64,000 nucleotides of DNA from Favolaschia claudopus (Eukaryota > Basidiomycota > Agaricomycetes > Agaricales > Mycenaceae). The first letter of the stretch is position 1; the number at the start of each line of letters is the position of its first letter. This document shows positions 1-11,775 of the stretch, in pieces. A program made the translations under genes and the position numbers. The notes beneath the pieces are model-generated. The model did no database searches and was not told the origin of the DNA. It saw nothing but the letters and a program-made list of their open reading frames with translations. Location: assembly GCA_037176885.1 (NCBI GenBank), contig JAWWNJ010000048.1, positions 868,001-932,000 on the forward strand, given 5' to 3'.

Positions 1-2106
1 ATCCTCATCTTCACCCTCATCTTCGTCTTTTCTGACCGTCGGAACTTTGGAAACTGGTCGTTTCTTCTGCGCTATCTCGGTTGGCAATGAAGCAAGCTTG
101 CTGTGCTCCACCCGCTCGACGAGGTAGTCGCGTAGCGCGAGCACCAGGACGCGAGTTTTGGCGCTTCCTCTCCAGCCCTGAGATCGATGATGTCAAAGAT
201 CGAACGAGCAGGAGAAGGAATCCCAACGACCGACCTGGTCTTTCCAGACGCGATAGACAATCTGACAACTCTCAAATCGATACCCCGCACCAAGTAATCC
301 AGGCAGCGAAACACACCTTGTCTTTAATCCGCTGATGCGGCCCGCCTCTGAGGTACTTGATTAATCGATCGCCTTGATGCTGTATCTTATTCCCAAGGTC
401 TTTCCCCAGATCCTCCAAACCCATCGCAAAACGCTTCGAGTAACTTTCCATATTCTCGCGAATGACGGCTCGAACGTCCTCGCGATACTCTTTCCGCAAC
501 TCCGCAATGAGTTTGTCGGTCTTCTTGCCGTCATCGTCGACAGTCAAAGGGAGTCGTCCGCCGCGGTCGTGGCTGACCGTGACGGTGGCAGTAGTAGCTG
601 TCAACGAATCCTGGTATTTGATCATGGCAGCACATTTCTTATCGTCTTTCATCACGGTCTTCTCGCCGCCGTTCAGTTGAATCCAACGTCCCATGTCTCG
701 TTCCTGTGGCGTCAACATCGTGGAAAACATCTGCATCATCCTACGACGGAAGTCATTCGACAGATGCCGAAAAACAACGAAGACACATACGTTTTCATAC
801 TAAACGCAAAGTAGGTTTAGGGTATCCAAAGAAATTCCAAAAATCGACGGACTCACTTATTGTTCATTTCCTCAATCGTAACAACGGATCTTAGGCTCAG
901 CGCAAAGGTAAGTTCCTCGCGTCGATTCGTGAATCTCGCCGCGTAGGAGCCGAGCTCCTTATTCCATATCGACGCCTTGAGGAACTTAATCCCCAAGGAA
1001 CGCTTCTCCTGCACATTAAGCACTGTATAGATTATGAGCGATCGCTCAATCAGCTTGAGTCCCATACCATTATAACACTCCTCAATATCTTTCTTCATAT
1101 CCTGGCAAATCGAGGCGAGACGACTGAGAACGGGTTTCCCCTCGGGTGTGGTGCGAGTATCGTCTTTGCCGAAGCTTTTCAAGCTAATCATCTCTGAGTA
1201 AAGGTAGGCTCGTATGATTGAAAGTAAAACTTACTCTAATAATATCATCATAACGTCCTTGATCTTTCCAAAGAGCGTGGTTCGCTTCCGGTCATTGTCT
1301 CTCCGCTGGGTCTCTCTAACGAAGGAAGTCAGGAAAAAATGATGGTAATACGAAAGTCGTACTGGTGATAAATCAATTTGAAAGGGAGGTACGCGGCTGA
1401 AAACGAGTCAGTCAATGAAGAACATAGATATTCAAACGAATCCGCACCTTTGAGGAAAGGGTGGACCTCCGTCAAAACTTCCAGAGCGCTCATTATAGCG
1501 GGAACCCCCTCGAGAATGGCATTTCCTATTGCCTTGACCTCGTCATTGGCCATCACGCTCTTGACCAGGCCAACAACCCCTTCCGAAGAGGCTTGTGCGT
1601 CAATCGCAGTACCTATCGAAGATTAAGTTTAGTATACAGACGAGAAATATTCCGAGCGTACTCGCAGCGTCACTAATCTTGTCGATGACTTTTTCAGCCT
1701 TCGAAAGATTCCCAGAGCGATCCTCTATGTTGTGCCACATCTCTCCTAAAGAATCACCAAGCTCGGAACGCGCTGGGCTGACTTGCCGAGACGAGGGAGT
1801 TGGCGGGAGCAATTTTGAATCGTCTCCCCCTCCGTTGGATATTGAGACCTTTAGATTAGACTGGTCTACAGGTGGAACGTCGATCATGGTGGACCTCTCG
1901 CCGTTCGTGCCATTCGGAGTGCCAATGGGGAGTCCGTTCTGAGGAAGGACCAAGTGCGGCATCGAGGTGCTATGGCGAAGGTCGGGGATGGGTACAGCCA
2001 GCGACAGATGGCTGAAATCGGACGGCCCGGCAGCGATTGCTCTGGCCTCATCGTCGATGACGCTCCTTGTACGGTGCCGTTTGAAGATTTTTGAGAAAGA
2101 ATGCAT
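1..2106 (-). CDS. EF-hand/zinc-finger family protein, paralogue 1 (C-terminus beyond left edge)
   Basis: This is the N-terminal half of a large multi-exon gene running off the left edge. I chose the ATG at 2104-2106 because the product then begins MHSFSKIFKRHRT, matching MPSLSKIFRRHRT in the complete paralogue at 11776-17380. Visible parts in order: a Ser/Pro-rich tail; a helical region (GNAILEGVPAIMSALE); a short exon containing AAYLPFKLIYHQ; RETQRRDNDRKRTTLFGKIK; the MMQMFSTML segment (about 272-739) ending in GPHQRIKDKV; and LVLALRDYLVERVEHSKLAS next to an acidic stretch at the edge. The EF-hand and zinc-finger exons of the paralogue would lie outside the window. The helical part resembles N-terminal domains of fungal STAND/HET-type proteins, but no NTPase is visible. 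Function unknown. I am confident it is a gene; exon ends are approximate. Confidence 0.8.
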
Positions 2107-3036
2107 GTAGTGGGAGACAGGAACGCGTCGACCGTATACAATCCCGATGCGGACGGACGCTCGCCGCCGCCCTGCATTATTGTGCACTGTGGGTACCGCA
2201 AGGACTTCTCAATCGGTTCCTAGGGCGATCCCGCGCGATCCGAGAGACAGAAGGAGAAACATGAGCAGCGCCCATCAACTAAGCGAGGCATTATGAAGAA
2301 AGCTGCCAGTGAGGTCGGGACTGCCCGACTCAACTGGTCAGGGAACTGGAGGCTGGCAAGCTCAAGTTGAGAGTTTTTCGGGGGCATGAGCGCCAGTGGT
2401 GTCTCGAGGGCCCTGTACAGTAAGGACTGTTGAACCTTGAAGTGCACCCGGGCGTTGATGCTGATCTATGCTGATGGTTGCGGAAGTGAAGTCCGAGTCA
2501 CTAGCGTCAGCAAAATTTCGTGTCAGCATCACGATCACCTGATGCTCCCAAGCATCGCGTAACGGCGTTCTGCGCGAGACGAGGTCCGGCGCACTTGGAT
2601 CTTTCTCAGGCTTTGGATGGAGGATGTAAGTAGATTGAGGGTAGGTTGTTAGATAACCGTTCTGTTAGCGAAGGATGTATAGAGATTATAATTATCAGGG
2701 CATAATCCGGTACTGTATGATAAGTAGTAGTTACTTATGTCGGTGAATCAGCCACAGATTTTATTGAAAATGAGAGTGAATAGTAGCCTACTGGATGCTG
2801 TCAGCGCAGAGGCTTGAATCTGCGATGCACCCGATGTTCTACAGTCTTCAGTCACAAACCAAAAGGGAAAAGCATAAGATCACCTGACCGCGATCAACAC
2901 GTGTCGCCGCTAATTTTTTTTCGCCTTTTCCACTTTGTTTCGTCGATGTCCACTCCTCTTCCGCGTAGAGCTGCGCTGACCGCTCAGTGAGTGATACTGA
3001 TGCTACTCGTCTACGCTGTGACCAGATTACTCTAGC
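2107..3036. other. Intergenic stretch
   Basis: Divergent upstream region shared by the minus-strand EF-hand/zinc-finger gene and the plus-strand F-box gene. The short reading frames here have no recognisable protein signature. I see no RNA gene or repeat. Confidence 0.5.
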
Positions 3037-4785
3037 ATGGATACCCCATACCGAGACATCTTGTACACGAACATCGTACCTGATGAAGAAGTCGCCCAAG
3101 GCATCCACCAGCTCGTTGTCGCTCCCATGCAGGAAATTCAAGGGCTGAGCATCGATATAGACGCTCTGCAAGCTAGAATCGATCAGCTCACTCACCAGCA
3201 GAACGACCTCATCCATCTACGAGAAGGACTCACCGAGTTTGTCGAGTCGCACTTGGCACTCGTGTCCATTCCGCGCACGCTGCCTCACGATATTCTCCGA
3301 GAGATATTCATCGCGTCTCTACCATCGGACCGGTACCCCACGTTGCATCGTAACGACGTGCCTTTAGTTTTTCTATCCGTTTGCCTGGATTGGAGGCGGG
3401 TGGCGCTCTCAGTGCCTCGGCTCTGGACATCATTACACATCGTCGGGCCAGCGTACAGTATATGGACAGAGCCCGATGCAATGAGGAAGGAGTTGAAGGC
3501 CTGGCTTCCGAGGTCAACCAGTCTTCCCCTTACCATCTCCTTCGTCTGGACGAGCAGCTCGGGGAGCGTGATGAGAGGTGATCGCAAACAAGCATCCTCT
3601 GATATGCTTCGGACCCTCATGGAGTACTCCGATCGCTGGGAACATATGCGCTTTGTTCTTCCCTCCACACATTTTGAACCTCTGACCGAGCTTTCGGCAA
3701 ACGATGTTCCAATGTTACGCACGATTGCTATCTACGCTCACGATCCTTCGACGACCCCTCCGAGCCCACTTGGAACCCTCACTTTCATCTCGGGGACCCA
3801 ACTCGAGGGTGTTTCACTGAAAAACCACATAACTTCCTCGGCTCTGCAGTCTTTGGTTCCATTCGGCCATATTAGACAACTACACTTCGCTCAATTCAGC
3901 TTATCGCTTGTCGATATTTTGAACCTTCTGGGCACCTCCCCTCAACTAGAAACTTGTGCTTTCCGCATTTACGACATGGCTCCGCCGAGTACACCAACGC
4001 AGCTAATTTCCATGGTGTTTTTGCATCGGCTTAGTATCGCCGACGAAAATCGCTCTGATCCCACCGGACTGTTTACTTATGTCGAACTTCCCAACCTGGA
4101 GACATTCGAGTACAGTTCCAATAACGACGCGGGCGCGGGCGCCCTTCCCTTGCTAAACCAAATTTCCGCCCATAAACTTGTCAAGTTTGGTCTTTCCGTC
4201 CCAATATCTACAGAAGCTGTGGAAGAGCACCTCGTTCTCCTGCCCAATATCCAAAGCCTTGTTCTTCGCCAGTCGTTTGCCTCCATACATCGATCAGGCG
4301 GCGCCGTCGCAACATGTAACCTATTCTCCCTTCTCACCCCTATTGCGGGCGGTGCTATCGTGTGTCCGCATCTACAACATATTTCTTGCATGGGTGTCGA
4401 CGGAGGCACATACGAAGAACTCCTCGCTCTGGTACATGCTCGTAACAACTCGAATAGCAGCGTAAATCCGCAGATTTCGCCGCTATCCGACATCCAGATC
4501 TTCTCTGCGCGGCAACCGGCGGCACATGTTGCGCCTCAGCTCGCCGCTGCGGGATGCAACGCGGTCTTTCGGCATGAAACGGATGCAGCCGTGGCAGAAA
4601 AGGTGAAACCAGGGGGCTATTATCGACGTGATGTCCCGCGGAAGCAGGGAGATCATGCAGAGGATTGGGGCCCTTTTTCGAGCGGGAGATGGATGGTGGA
4701 GTATGCAGGATGGGGGTGCCGACGCCGGCTTTCATACGACCTCGAATTCGACTACGTTCCTCCGAAATCATTATCAAACTGGTGA
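3037..4785 (+). CDS. F-box domain protein
   Basis: Uninterrupted 582-codon frame from ATG 3037. After an N-terminal coiled-coil-like segment (about residues 40-70, with IDALQARIDQLTHQQNDL) comes the F-box signature IPRTLPHDILREIF (about residues 78-91), followed by FLSVCLDWRRVALSVPRLW, the usual continuation of agaricomycete F-box proteins. The rest is a long leucine-rich region of irregular repeats. F-box proteins are the substrate-recognition subunits of SCF ubiquitin ligases, binding Skp1 through the F-box; the target is unknown. Oddity: the stop codon lies inside a perfect 5' splice consensus (GTGAGT at 4782), so a further exon is possible, although the next plausible acceptor (about 4839) would recreate a stop. 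Large families of such genes are typical of mushrooms. Confidence 0.85.
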   Translation: MDTPYRDILYTNIVPDEEVAQGIHQLVVAPMQEIQGLSIDIDALQARIDQLTHQQNDLIHLREGLTEFVESHLALVSIPRTLPHDILREIFIASLPSDRYPTLHRNDVPLVFLSVCLDWRRVALSVPRLWTSLHIVGPAYSIWTEPDAMRKELKAWLPRSTSLPLTISFVWTSSSGSVMRGDRKQASSDMLRTLMEYSDRWEHMRFVLPSTHFEPLTELSANDVPMLRTIAIYAHDPSTTPPSPLGTLTFISGTQLEGVSLKNHITSSALQSLVPFGHIRQLHFAQFSLSLVDILNLLGTSPQLETCAFRIYDMAPPSTPTQLISMVFLHRLSIADENRSDPTGLFTYVELPNLETFEYSSNNDAGAGALPLLNQISAHKLVKFGLSVPISTEAVEEHLVLLPNIQSLVLRQSFASIHRSGGAVATCNLFSLLTPIAGGAIVCPHLQHISCMGVDGGTYEELLALVHARNNSNSSVNPQISPLSDIQIFSARQPAAHVAPQLAAAGCNAVFRHETDAAVAEKVKPGGYYRRDVPRKQGDHAEDWGPFSSGRWMVEYAGWGCRRRLSYDLEFDYVPPKSLSNW

Positions 4786-5806
4786 GTGGGTTCGCGATGT
4801 ACACACTGCGGAAAAGACATCCTATATGCACCATCATAGAATAGAAAGGAATAGCTACCCCGAAATCTTTCAGAACTTGATTCAATTATCTTTCCAAGAA
4901 AAAAAAAACAGGGACTCGGTTTTCATTGGGTTTTCTACGAAATCATTAAGTAACCCTAACCCCAGCGCCTGCTACAACATTTGTTTCGTGATATTTGGAC
5001 ACCTCCTTCTTGTCTCCTTCTCACAGTTTTTCGTATCGGCTCGCTCAAAACATCCCAACCATTCTCCTCAGTATCAAGCAATCCACATAGTTGATCCAAC
5101 TTGAAGGACTGTTCACGCAGATCCACCGTACCGGGATGGCGCGACACAACCTAGACAGCCAAGCCTAGGAAAACCAATGAAATGTCAGTCACTGATGTGG
5201 CTTGATTCAAGAGGATTTCGCTCTACAATTCGGAACTTGGTGCCTGGACGGTCACTTGTACCCGACCGTTTCTTACCGCTTTTCTTGCACGAGGAAGACC
5301 AAGAACGCCTCGAGACATGGCTAATTTCAGTCTGGAACGAGTTATGTTTGAAGCTACGGGCTTCTGTTGCCGAGACTGTGATAGATGAGGCTGAAGTTTA
5401 AGTATGCTCTGACATTCGTAGGCTTGGAACTTTGCAATGTGTCTTGGCGTCGATTATACGAGAAGCGAATTCGTTCGCTGCTACCCTGTGAGCTGTCGAG
5501 TTTTTTTGGAAGCTCAAATGGCAGGCTCGTCCAATTCAATATCTTTACTCGCCTTCGTCAAAAGTAGAGAAGCTCCGAGCCTTTCTTTTGTTTGCTCTGA
5601 GCGATGATCCACTATTTGTGCTGATAACGATTTACAGTTGCGTTCCTGACTTTTGGCAGTCGCGACGTCGCGAAATCGCCTACAAGCGATACGGCTCTTG
5701 AATAGAGACGTCAGATGTAAACAGTCTCAATATAAAGCAAGCTTCGTAGAGGACGAAATTGGTTCACCCTTCGAGCCCCAATCCTCATCGACCTACCTTA
5801 CACTCA
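4786..5806. other. Intergenic stretch with unassigned small frames
   Basis: Frames at 5177-5401 and 5385-5567 have no recognisable domain and weak start context, so I do not call genes. The right end is the promoter of the thaumatin-like/lectin gene. Confidence 0.4.
5731..5736 (+). promoter_or_regulatory. TATA box of the thaumatin-like/lectin gene
   Basis: TATAAA lies 71 bases upstream of the ATG at 5807, a normal distance for a strongly expressed secreted-protein gene in fungi. Assigned by position only. Confidence 0.5.
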
Positions 5807-7130
5807 ATGGCTCGCCTCATTGCGTTCTCTCTGGTAGCTGTTCCCGCCGTTCTTGGAACCCGACTTTACAATATTGTGAACAACTGCCCAATATCCATCT
5901 CGTTGTACATAAACGGGGATAATCAAGGCGTGCTTGCTTCGTCTGGTGGATTCACCACCCGCTCCGTCGACAATAACTGGAGCGGATTTATCTACACGGA
6001 CGCAAACCAAGGTAAGTTCCAAATTCCCCTTGGGAGTGAGTTTGTCAAAGTTTCGTATCTCATTGGACAGGTAATGCGGATGGGTCGGGAACCGTTCGTG
6101 CCGGTTTCTTTGGACAGGTAAGTGCCATTCTTATTTTCTTGATGTGTCCGTTTGAATTTTCTCTCAAACAGGACAATTACTATTACCTTGTTTCTGATCC
6201 TTCTTGGGTCAACGTCGGCGTGAGCATAGCCCCCATCGATCGCGCTCCGGTACGCCCAATTCTCTGAAGTTCTTGCAGTGAACAATGCTTACAGTAAGCT
6301 TCAGAAAGGTGGCTTCTGCCTTCACGCCGAATGCGAATACGGAAACTGTGGCAGTAATGCGGCATATCAGCAACCTCCCACCGCGTTCCCTCCTCCTCAA
6401 TCTGGCATTCAACCTCCTGCTCCGCTGATCTCGTGCCCAGTGGCCGATACGGGTTATACCGTTACGTTCGTCCAACATAAACACATCATCACCCCCGTCT
6501 TTGATCATGACCAACCTTTCGATTTGTAGTTTCTGTCCTACCGGGACCATTCCGAACTTCGTAAAAGGGCCGCTCACCATCCAACCTGTAGGGCAATCGA
6601 CCAAGTGTCTTGACGTTCGAGGAGCGGTTTATGCGAATGGTACTCCAGTGCAAATGTAAGACTTCCTTCGCAGACCCCTCCACAGCTGAGAACATAAGAT
6701 ATCTTTCTCAGCTACGATTGCAATGGGAGCCAAGCTCAGAAATGGGCGATCAAGCGCGGTAAGGGATCCGTTCAGGTTGCGGGAACGAATTATTGCCTCG
6801 ATGCTGGGTCGAGTATGTTGTTTTCATTCTTCTGAGCATTCAGATTTACATCTACATCAAAGATCCCGCGAACGGTGTCGGCATGAAAATTTGGCAATGT
6901 TACGACGGTCTTGCTGCTCAAACTTGGTTTTACGATGGTGTTAGGAAGACACTCAATCTTTATAACCAAGGTAATTATTTGCACCAATTTACTTGCATGT
7001 TCCTGATCTCAAATGATCTCAATTTTCAGGACAATGCCTCGATCTGACGGACGGCGACCTGACGAATGGACGTCAGGCGCAGACCTGGCAATGCACTTCG
7101 GGTAATACTAATCAACTCTGGGATATCTGA
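5807..7130 (+). CDS. Secreted thaumatin-like protein fused to a ricin-B-type lectin domain
   Basis: Eight exons close exactly into 308 codons: 5807-6011, 6071-6117, 6172-6249, 6305-6465, 6530-6655, 6712-6812, 6863-6970, 7030-7130. The start MARLIAFSLVAVPAVLG is a signal peptide. Residues about 18-95 (RLYNIVNNCPISISLYING, WSGFIYTDANQG, GTVRAGFFGQDNYYYLVSDP) resemble the small thaumatin-like fold of fungal secreted glycopeptides. A Pro-rich linker follows. The C-terminal about 130 residues form a ricin-B beta-trefoil with QxW-type motifs AQKW, AQTW and NQLW, and CLD repeats (KCLDVRG, YCLDAGS, QCLDLTD). This fold binds sugars; there is no toxin catalytic chain. It probably acts outside the cell on glycans. 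The exact ligand cannot be told from sequence. Confidence 0.87.
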
Positions 7131-7345
7131 CGGCTTCTGGTTTGTTCGTCGGCAAAGGGACCTGGACATTGGACAGTTAGTTCGATTTTTCAGTTTGTTA
7201 CTTCATAGCTCGGACAATTAGGGGATAATTCATTAACTTTGCGCAAAGCAAGATTGGATGTGTCTAAGGATAAGCTGCCTCGGTTCTCATTCATTACTAC
7301 ACTTCTACTTCTACTCTACTATTCGAGTGAGAAATCTATGCAAAA

Positions 7346-9907
7346 TCATGCCGGCCCCATCTCTATCTTCTTCCCTTTCACACTCTTCCACTCCATAGCC
7401 AACGAACCCAACAGCGTAAGCCCAGCCATCGCAATACCAACCTGAAAAGCCACTACCAACGCAGAATTGTACGCCTCCAATACCGCAGGCAAGTATTGCG
7501 GGTCCACAGCGTTCTTGAGATTCGTTGCTCCAGCGAGGAAGACGATTGCTGGGTCGACACCGGGCACGTTTGAGACGAGTCCGGATGTGAGCTTGTTTTG
7601 AAAGACGTTTTGACCGACTGAGACGAATAGCGCGCCGCCCTGTATGAAGTACATAATATTGAGTGAATGAATTCGCATTCGATGAATTTACTTGAACGCA
7701 CCAGATTTTGGAGGAACATCGCTAGCGAAGTCCCAACCGGCACGTCTTTGAGATCCAACACCGTCTGCGCGGCGATGAGCGGGCCCTGCATACCCATACC
7801 CATTCCCAGCCCGTAGATAGCCTGATACCCGATCCACTTTGAGTGACCGGTATGTGTCGTGAACGTCGACATGAGCCCAGCGCCGACGGTGACGAGGACG
7901 GAGGAAGCCAGCATGAAGGGGACGTATTGACCCAACAGGGTTGAGAATACTCCGGTGATTATGGAAGAAATGACGAGGCCGAAGATCATGGGGAGATTGT
8001 CGCTGTGATATGATAAACATAAGCGTTGCTCGCGCAAAAGAAGATAGATCGGTAAACGTACATTCCGCTTTTGACCTGATATCGATTTCAATGATTAATC
8101 AGACACGCGATTCCCCATCTCGCAAGAAAATATTCACTCACCGCACTCGTTCCCTTAATCGCCTGGAACCATATCGGCAGGTAGAATATAAATATGAAAA
8201 ACGTCGCGCCGAGACACAACGCAAACCAACACCCCGCCATGATACTCCGCTTCATGAAAATCCGAGGCGGCACAGTGGCGTTTTCTTGCTGCCAAACCCT
8301 TTGAATAATCGAGTTCATTCATCCGTCATCTGATAAACCAACCGTATAAAAGAAAACTTACTGAACCGCGACGAACCCAGAGATGAAAACGCCGAAGATG
8401 ACAAACAGAACGATGATCCGGGCGTTGCCCCAGGCGTACTTTGACCCGCCCCATTGCAGTGCGAGGAGAAGGCTGACGATGCCGGGAATGAAGAGGATCG
8501 TTCCCCTGTGATCGAAAGCCGTTGAGTGGGCATTCCGAAAAATCAAGCATAAGGGAGCGGACGTACAGAGGATCAAACTGTTGAATCTTCTGCCACAGCG
8601 TGAGTGGAACCTCGGGCGGCTTATATTTCGCGCTCTTGGGCATCTTGAATAGAAGGGCGACGGTGACAATGGTGATTGCTCCAATGGGTAGATTGACTGT
8701 TCAATTTGAGCTTTCGGTTAGAAATAGGAAAATGCGAATTGCTTACTGTAGAAACACCTGTGGACATGGTCAGCTTGACTTCAACGTAGATAGAATGAAG
8801 AACGCACCAACGCCAGGTGACCTTGTCCGTGAACGCGCCGCCTGAATCCGACATCGTCAACCTAAAGTCTGTGTAGGAAGAAAAAATGTTGGTAGTTCAC
8901 CCATGAGCGGCCCAGCGACGCTGGCAATCCCGTACATCGCACCCATCAAACCGCTGTACAGCGGACGATTGACCAATGGGACGGCGTGGGCTGACAGAAG
9001 AGTTTGTTCAGCGCTCCAAACCAATCATCCAAGTAAATGAAAGAGTGAACACACCGATTACTGTGCAAACAGCCAGCTCAGAATCGAAACGACATTACTT
9101 TAACGGAATCAATTGCTGAACGCACTGATAAACGCCCCCGTGAAAATACCCGCGCTGCCCAACCCTGCAACGGCGCGACCGACGATGAGGGCTTTGGAGT
9201 TCGGGGCGACGCCACAGACAAGGCTGCCGATTTCGAATATGGATACGGCGATTAAGAAGACCTGCGACAGCCGTAGTTGAATGAACAGGAGAGAGAGATT
9301 TTGGGAAGCACGACGGACAGATTTGATGGAGAAAAAGGTGTAGAATTTGCCGAAGAGAAGTTGGGTTGCGGAAATTCCCTGGTTGTTGAATCTATCAGTA
9401 TGGGTGAGCTGGATGTGGTGAAGGACTCACGAGCAGATATCTGACGTATTCGGAGGCTTAGGGGCAGGTTAAGGGAGAGGAGCAGAGAGTACTCACGCGC
9501 TACCATACTAGTGAGAATATTCAGCTGAGAGTTACATGTTGTTGCAAAGAAACTGACCCAGCCAACGTCTTCGAGGGACTTAAACTGATCCGTGATTCGT
9601 GGAATGGCGGTACTAACGACCTCGATTTGAAATCAGCGCTCAACTTTGAAGCAACTGCACCAACCTGATGATCGTGTTGTCCTAAGGGGACTGAATTAAT
9701 TTTTCAAGGGGAGAGAAACAGAAAAAAAAGCACCAAGGCAACCAGGAATACGCCGAGACATAGGGCGAACATCAGAGTCAAAAGTTTGACGCCGTGAGGA
9801 TAGTCCTCCAAATTCTCGGACTCCTCGACCATGGCATCGTACCTCTCTCCTTCGACTTGTTTTTCGTTGGTGGCGGCCTGGGAGGAGCCGTCGACGCTGG
9901 CGGACAT
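7346..9907 (-). CDS. MFS drug/metabolite efflux transporter, DHA2 type
   Basis: The gene starts at ATG 9907 ([10 protein letters not shown]) and ends at 7346, with about ten short introns. The first membrane span ([18 protein letters not shown]) is followed by DNTIISTAIPRI, the signature of the 14-spanner DHA2 family that exports drugs, toxins and secondary metabolites by proton antiport. Later segments also fit: the loop [19 protein letters not shown], then [55 protein letters not shown] (split by an intron); [20 protein letters not shown]; and the C-terminal [17 protein letters not shown]. It shares a divergent promoter with the CXC gene. No biosynthetic enzymes lie beside it, so a metabolite-cluster role is not supported. 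The substrate is unknown. Confidence 0.88.
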
Positions 9908-10558
9908 GAGGTCTGAAGGGGGTGGAACGACACTCGAGCGTCCGAGACTGTCTGTGACTTGAGTTTATATTTCTGGGTTCAATGCCTTTCACCCGAAGCT
10001 GACGAGAGAGATCCACGTAAGCAACTGAAGAAACTGCCGAGAAACGCGTAAGTACCAGGTTTGAAAAGACAGAAGCCGACGCAGTGATTGCGTCGTCGCA
10101 GTAGGCAGGTAGGATTAGTAGAATCAGTTTGCGATGCGGAGAATCCAACAAAATCCAACAGACTCTATTTAAGGCAAAGGCAGAGGCGAGCCGCGAGACT
10201 AGCGCGCAACTAGCGCGAGACAGTCTCCGTCGAGTCTCTGATCTGTTGACGCTGCATTTGAATGTAAAGAGCTCGAAAAATGACAAGCTGTATGAGGCGA
10301 TGCAAGTTGAGACTTTCTAGCGATTCGGAGCTTTCGCGACCGTGACATGACGGTACTTTCCGAGGCCACTGTCAGTGTGAGAAAGGGAACAAATTGCAGG
10401 GTAAAACCAACCAAATATCAACACGTAGCCTTTCAACCGATGACTGAAAGGGCATGACTCAGTGTCACATGTGTCTCCGGTCCGTCTCATCACTTGTCAC
10501 AGTCCCGTGATACGTGACCAACGCGCTTTGATCAGAGCCACCACTAGCCACCATCACC
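9908..10558. other. Divergent promoter region
   Basis: Stretch between the MFS gene (minus) and the CXC gene (plus). It contains a short direct repeat of ACTAGCGCG at about 10198-10217. I see no gene. Confidence 0.4.
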
Positions 10559-11673
10559 ATGTTCGACGACTACAACAGCGACTCGGACGAATTCGATCAG
10601 TTCGATGAGTTCGACGACGAAGGTGTCAGCAGCGCTTATCAACCTGGGAAGGAGGGTCCCAATGTGATCTATGAAGCAGTAAGTTCCTTCTTTGTCGCCG
10701 ACTGCCACTTTACCCGCCGTCTCATTTGCTGGACTGTAGGAAGCAGAGCGAAACGAGGTTAGCCTTGCCGCTTGCATCAACGAACATGGGCACGAGTCAC
10801 CATGATTTCTGAACTAACTCTCTTTCATTGGTTAAGGACCGCGAACCCGACGCAACCTGCAACTGTAAGAGCGCGTCCGCCTGCAAATCCGCCCGCTGCG
10901 GCTGCTACAAAAGTGGCTTCGGCTGCAAATCCGACTGCGCCTGCACCAAAGCTGGAACTTGCAACAATAAAATGGACGACCTCTCCTATATCTTTGGCCC
11001 TGATCCCGCAGATAGACCAACGCGCCTCACAGCTTGCCTCATCAGCAAACTCATGCGCGAGAACTCGAAGAAAGCTGACGGGGCGCGAATTTGGTGGGAG
11101 TCTAATGCTATTGGAGATAAGATTTGGGATGATGGGAGGCGACGCGCGGTGAGCGAGGATTATTTGTGGGCTAGCAAGGACGATGCGGCGAAAGGAGTGA
11201 ACTACGCAAGTTTGTCTGCGGACGAACAGTTGTCTTTGGTGCGGTGCATTTTCCCTTCGATTTCTCTTCTGATTGATGAACTTGTCTGGATAGAAACGGC
11301 GCAGCTTTAAACACTGGTTCGATGATTCCAGCTACTACTTTTACTCTTTCTGTCGCGGATCGTTGCAGCAAATGGATTGCACGTCAGTTTACTTCATCAT
11401 CCCGCCTGAAAGACGATGATTCCTGATTCATTCTTTGTTTGCTCATAGCTGGCATTGCACACCTTGCAACGAATGCAACGACTGGCGTGAATGGCATTGC
11501 AAATTATGGTGCGATTCTTTCCCTGTTTTGTCTCATTTACTTACATGTTTCTCGGTTTGTCTAGCAACAAATGCACTTACGGACAATCCTTCCCGTGCAC
11601 AAACTGCAGTCGCAAAGGCGTCCGCGCGTTTCATGCCTCGGAGGAAGAAATGACCATGATGGCGACCCTCTAG
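10559..11673 (+). CDS. CXC (tesmin/TSO1-like) cysteine-rich protein
   Basis: Six exons close into 265 codons: 10559-10678, 10740-10757 (an 18-nt microexon), 10837-11238, 11294-11382, 11449-11508, 11565-11673. The N-terminus is very acidic ([15 protein letters not shown]). Next comes [20 protein letters not shown] followed by [13 protein letters not shown], nine or more cysteines in CxC spacing as in CXC/CRC domains, which bind zinc and in some proteins DNA. A second cluster at the C-terminus ([20 protein letters not shown], then [15 protein letters not shown]) looks like another zinc site. The first three exons read in frame across both introns. There is no signal peptide, so a nuclear or cytosolic role is likely. 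Function unknown; a metal-binding protein is the alternative. Confidence 0.8.
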
Positions 11674-11775
11674 TAATTGATTCTTGTGCAACGGATGAGG
11701 CTTTCTTGAAAAGTATTCTCATCGAGATACGCAGTCCAACCCGTATTGCAAAATTCGCTGTAATATACTTCAAAG

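Noticed and set aside
5807..7130. Ricin-like toxin
   Set aside because: Only the sugar-binding beta-trefoil is present; there is no rRNA N-glycosidase chain. The partner domain is thaumatin-like.
7346..9907. MFS transporter as part of a secondary-metabolite cluster
   Set aside because: No synthase, P450 or tailoring enzyme lies within the neighbouring genes.
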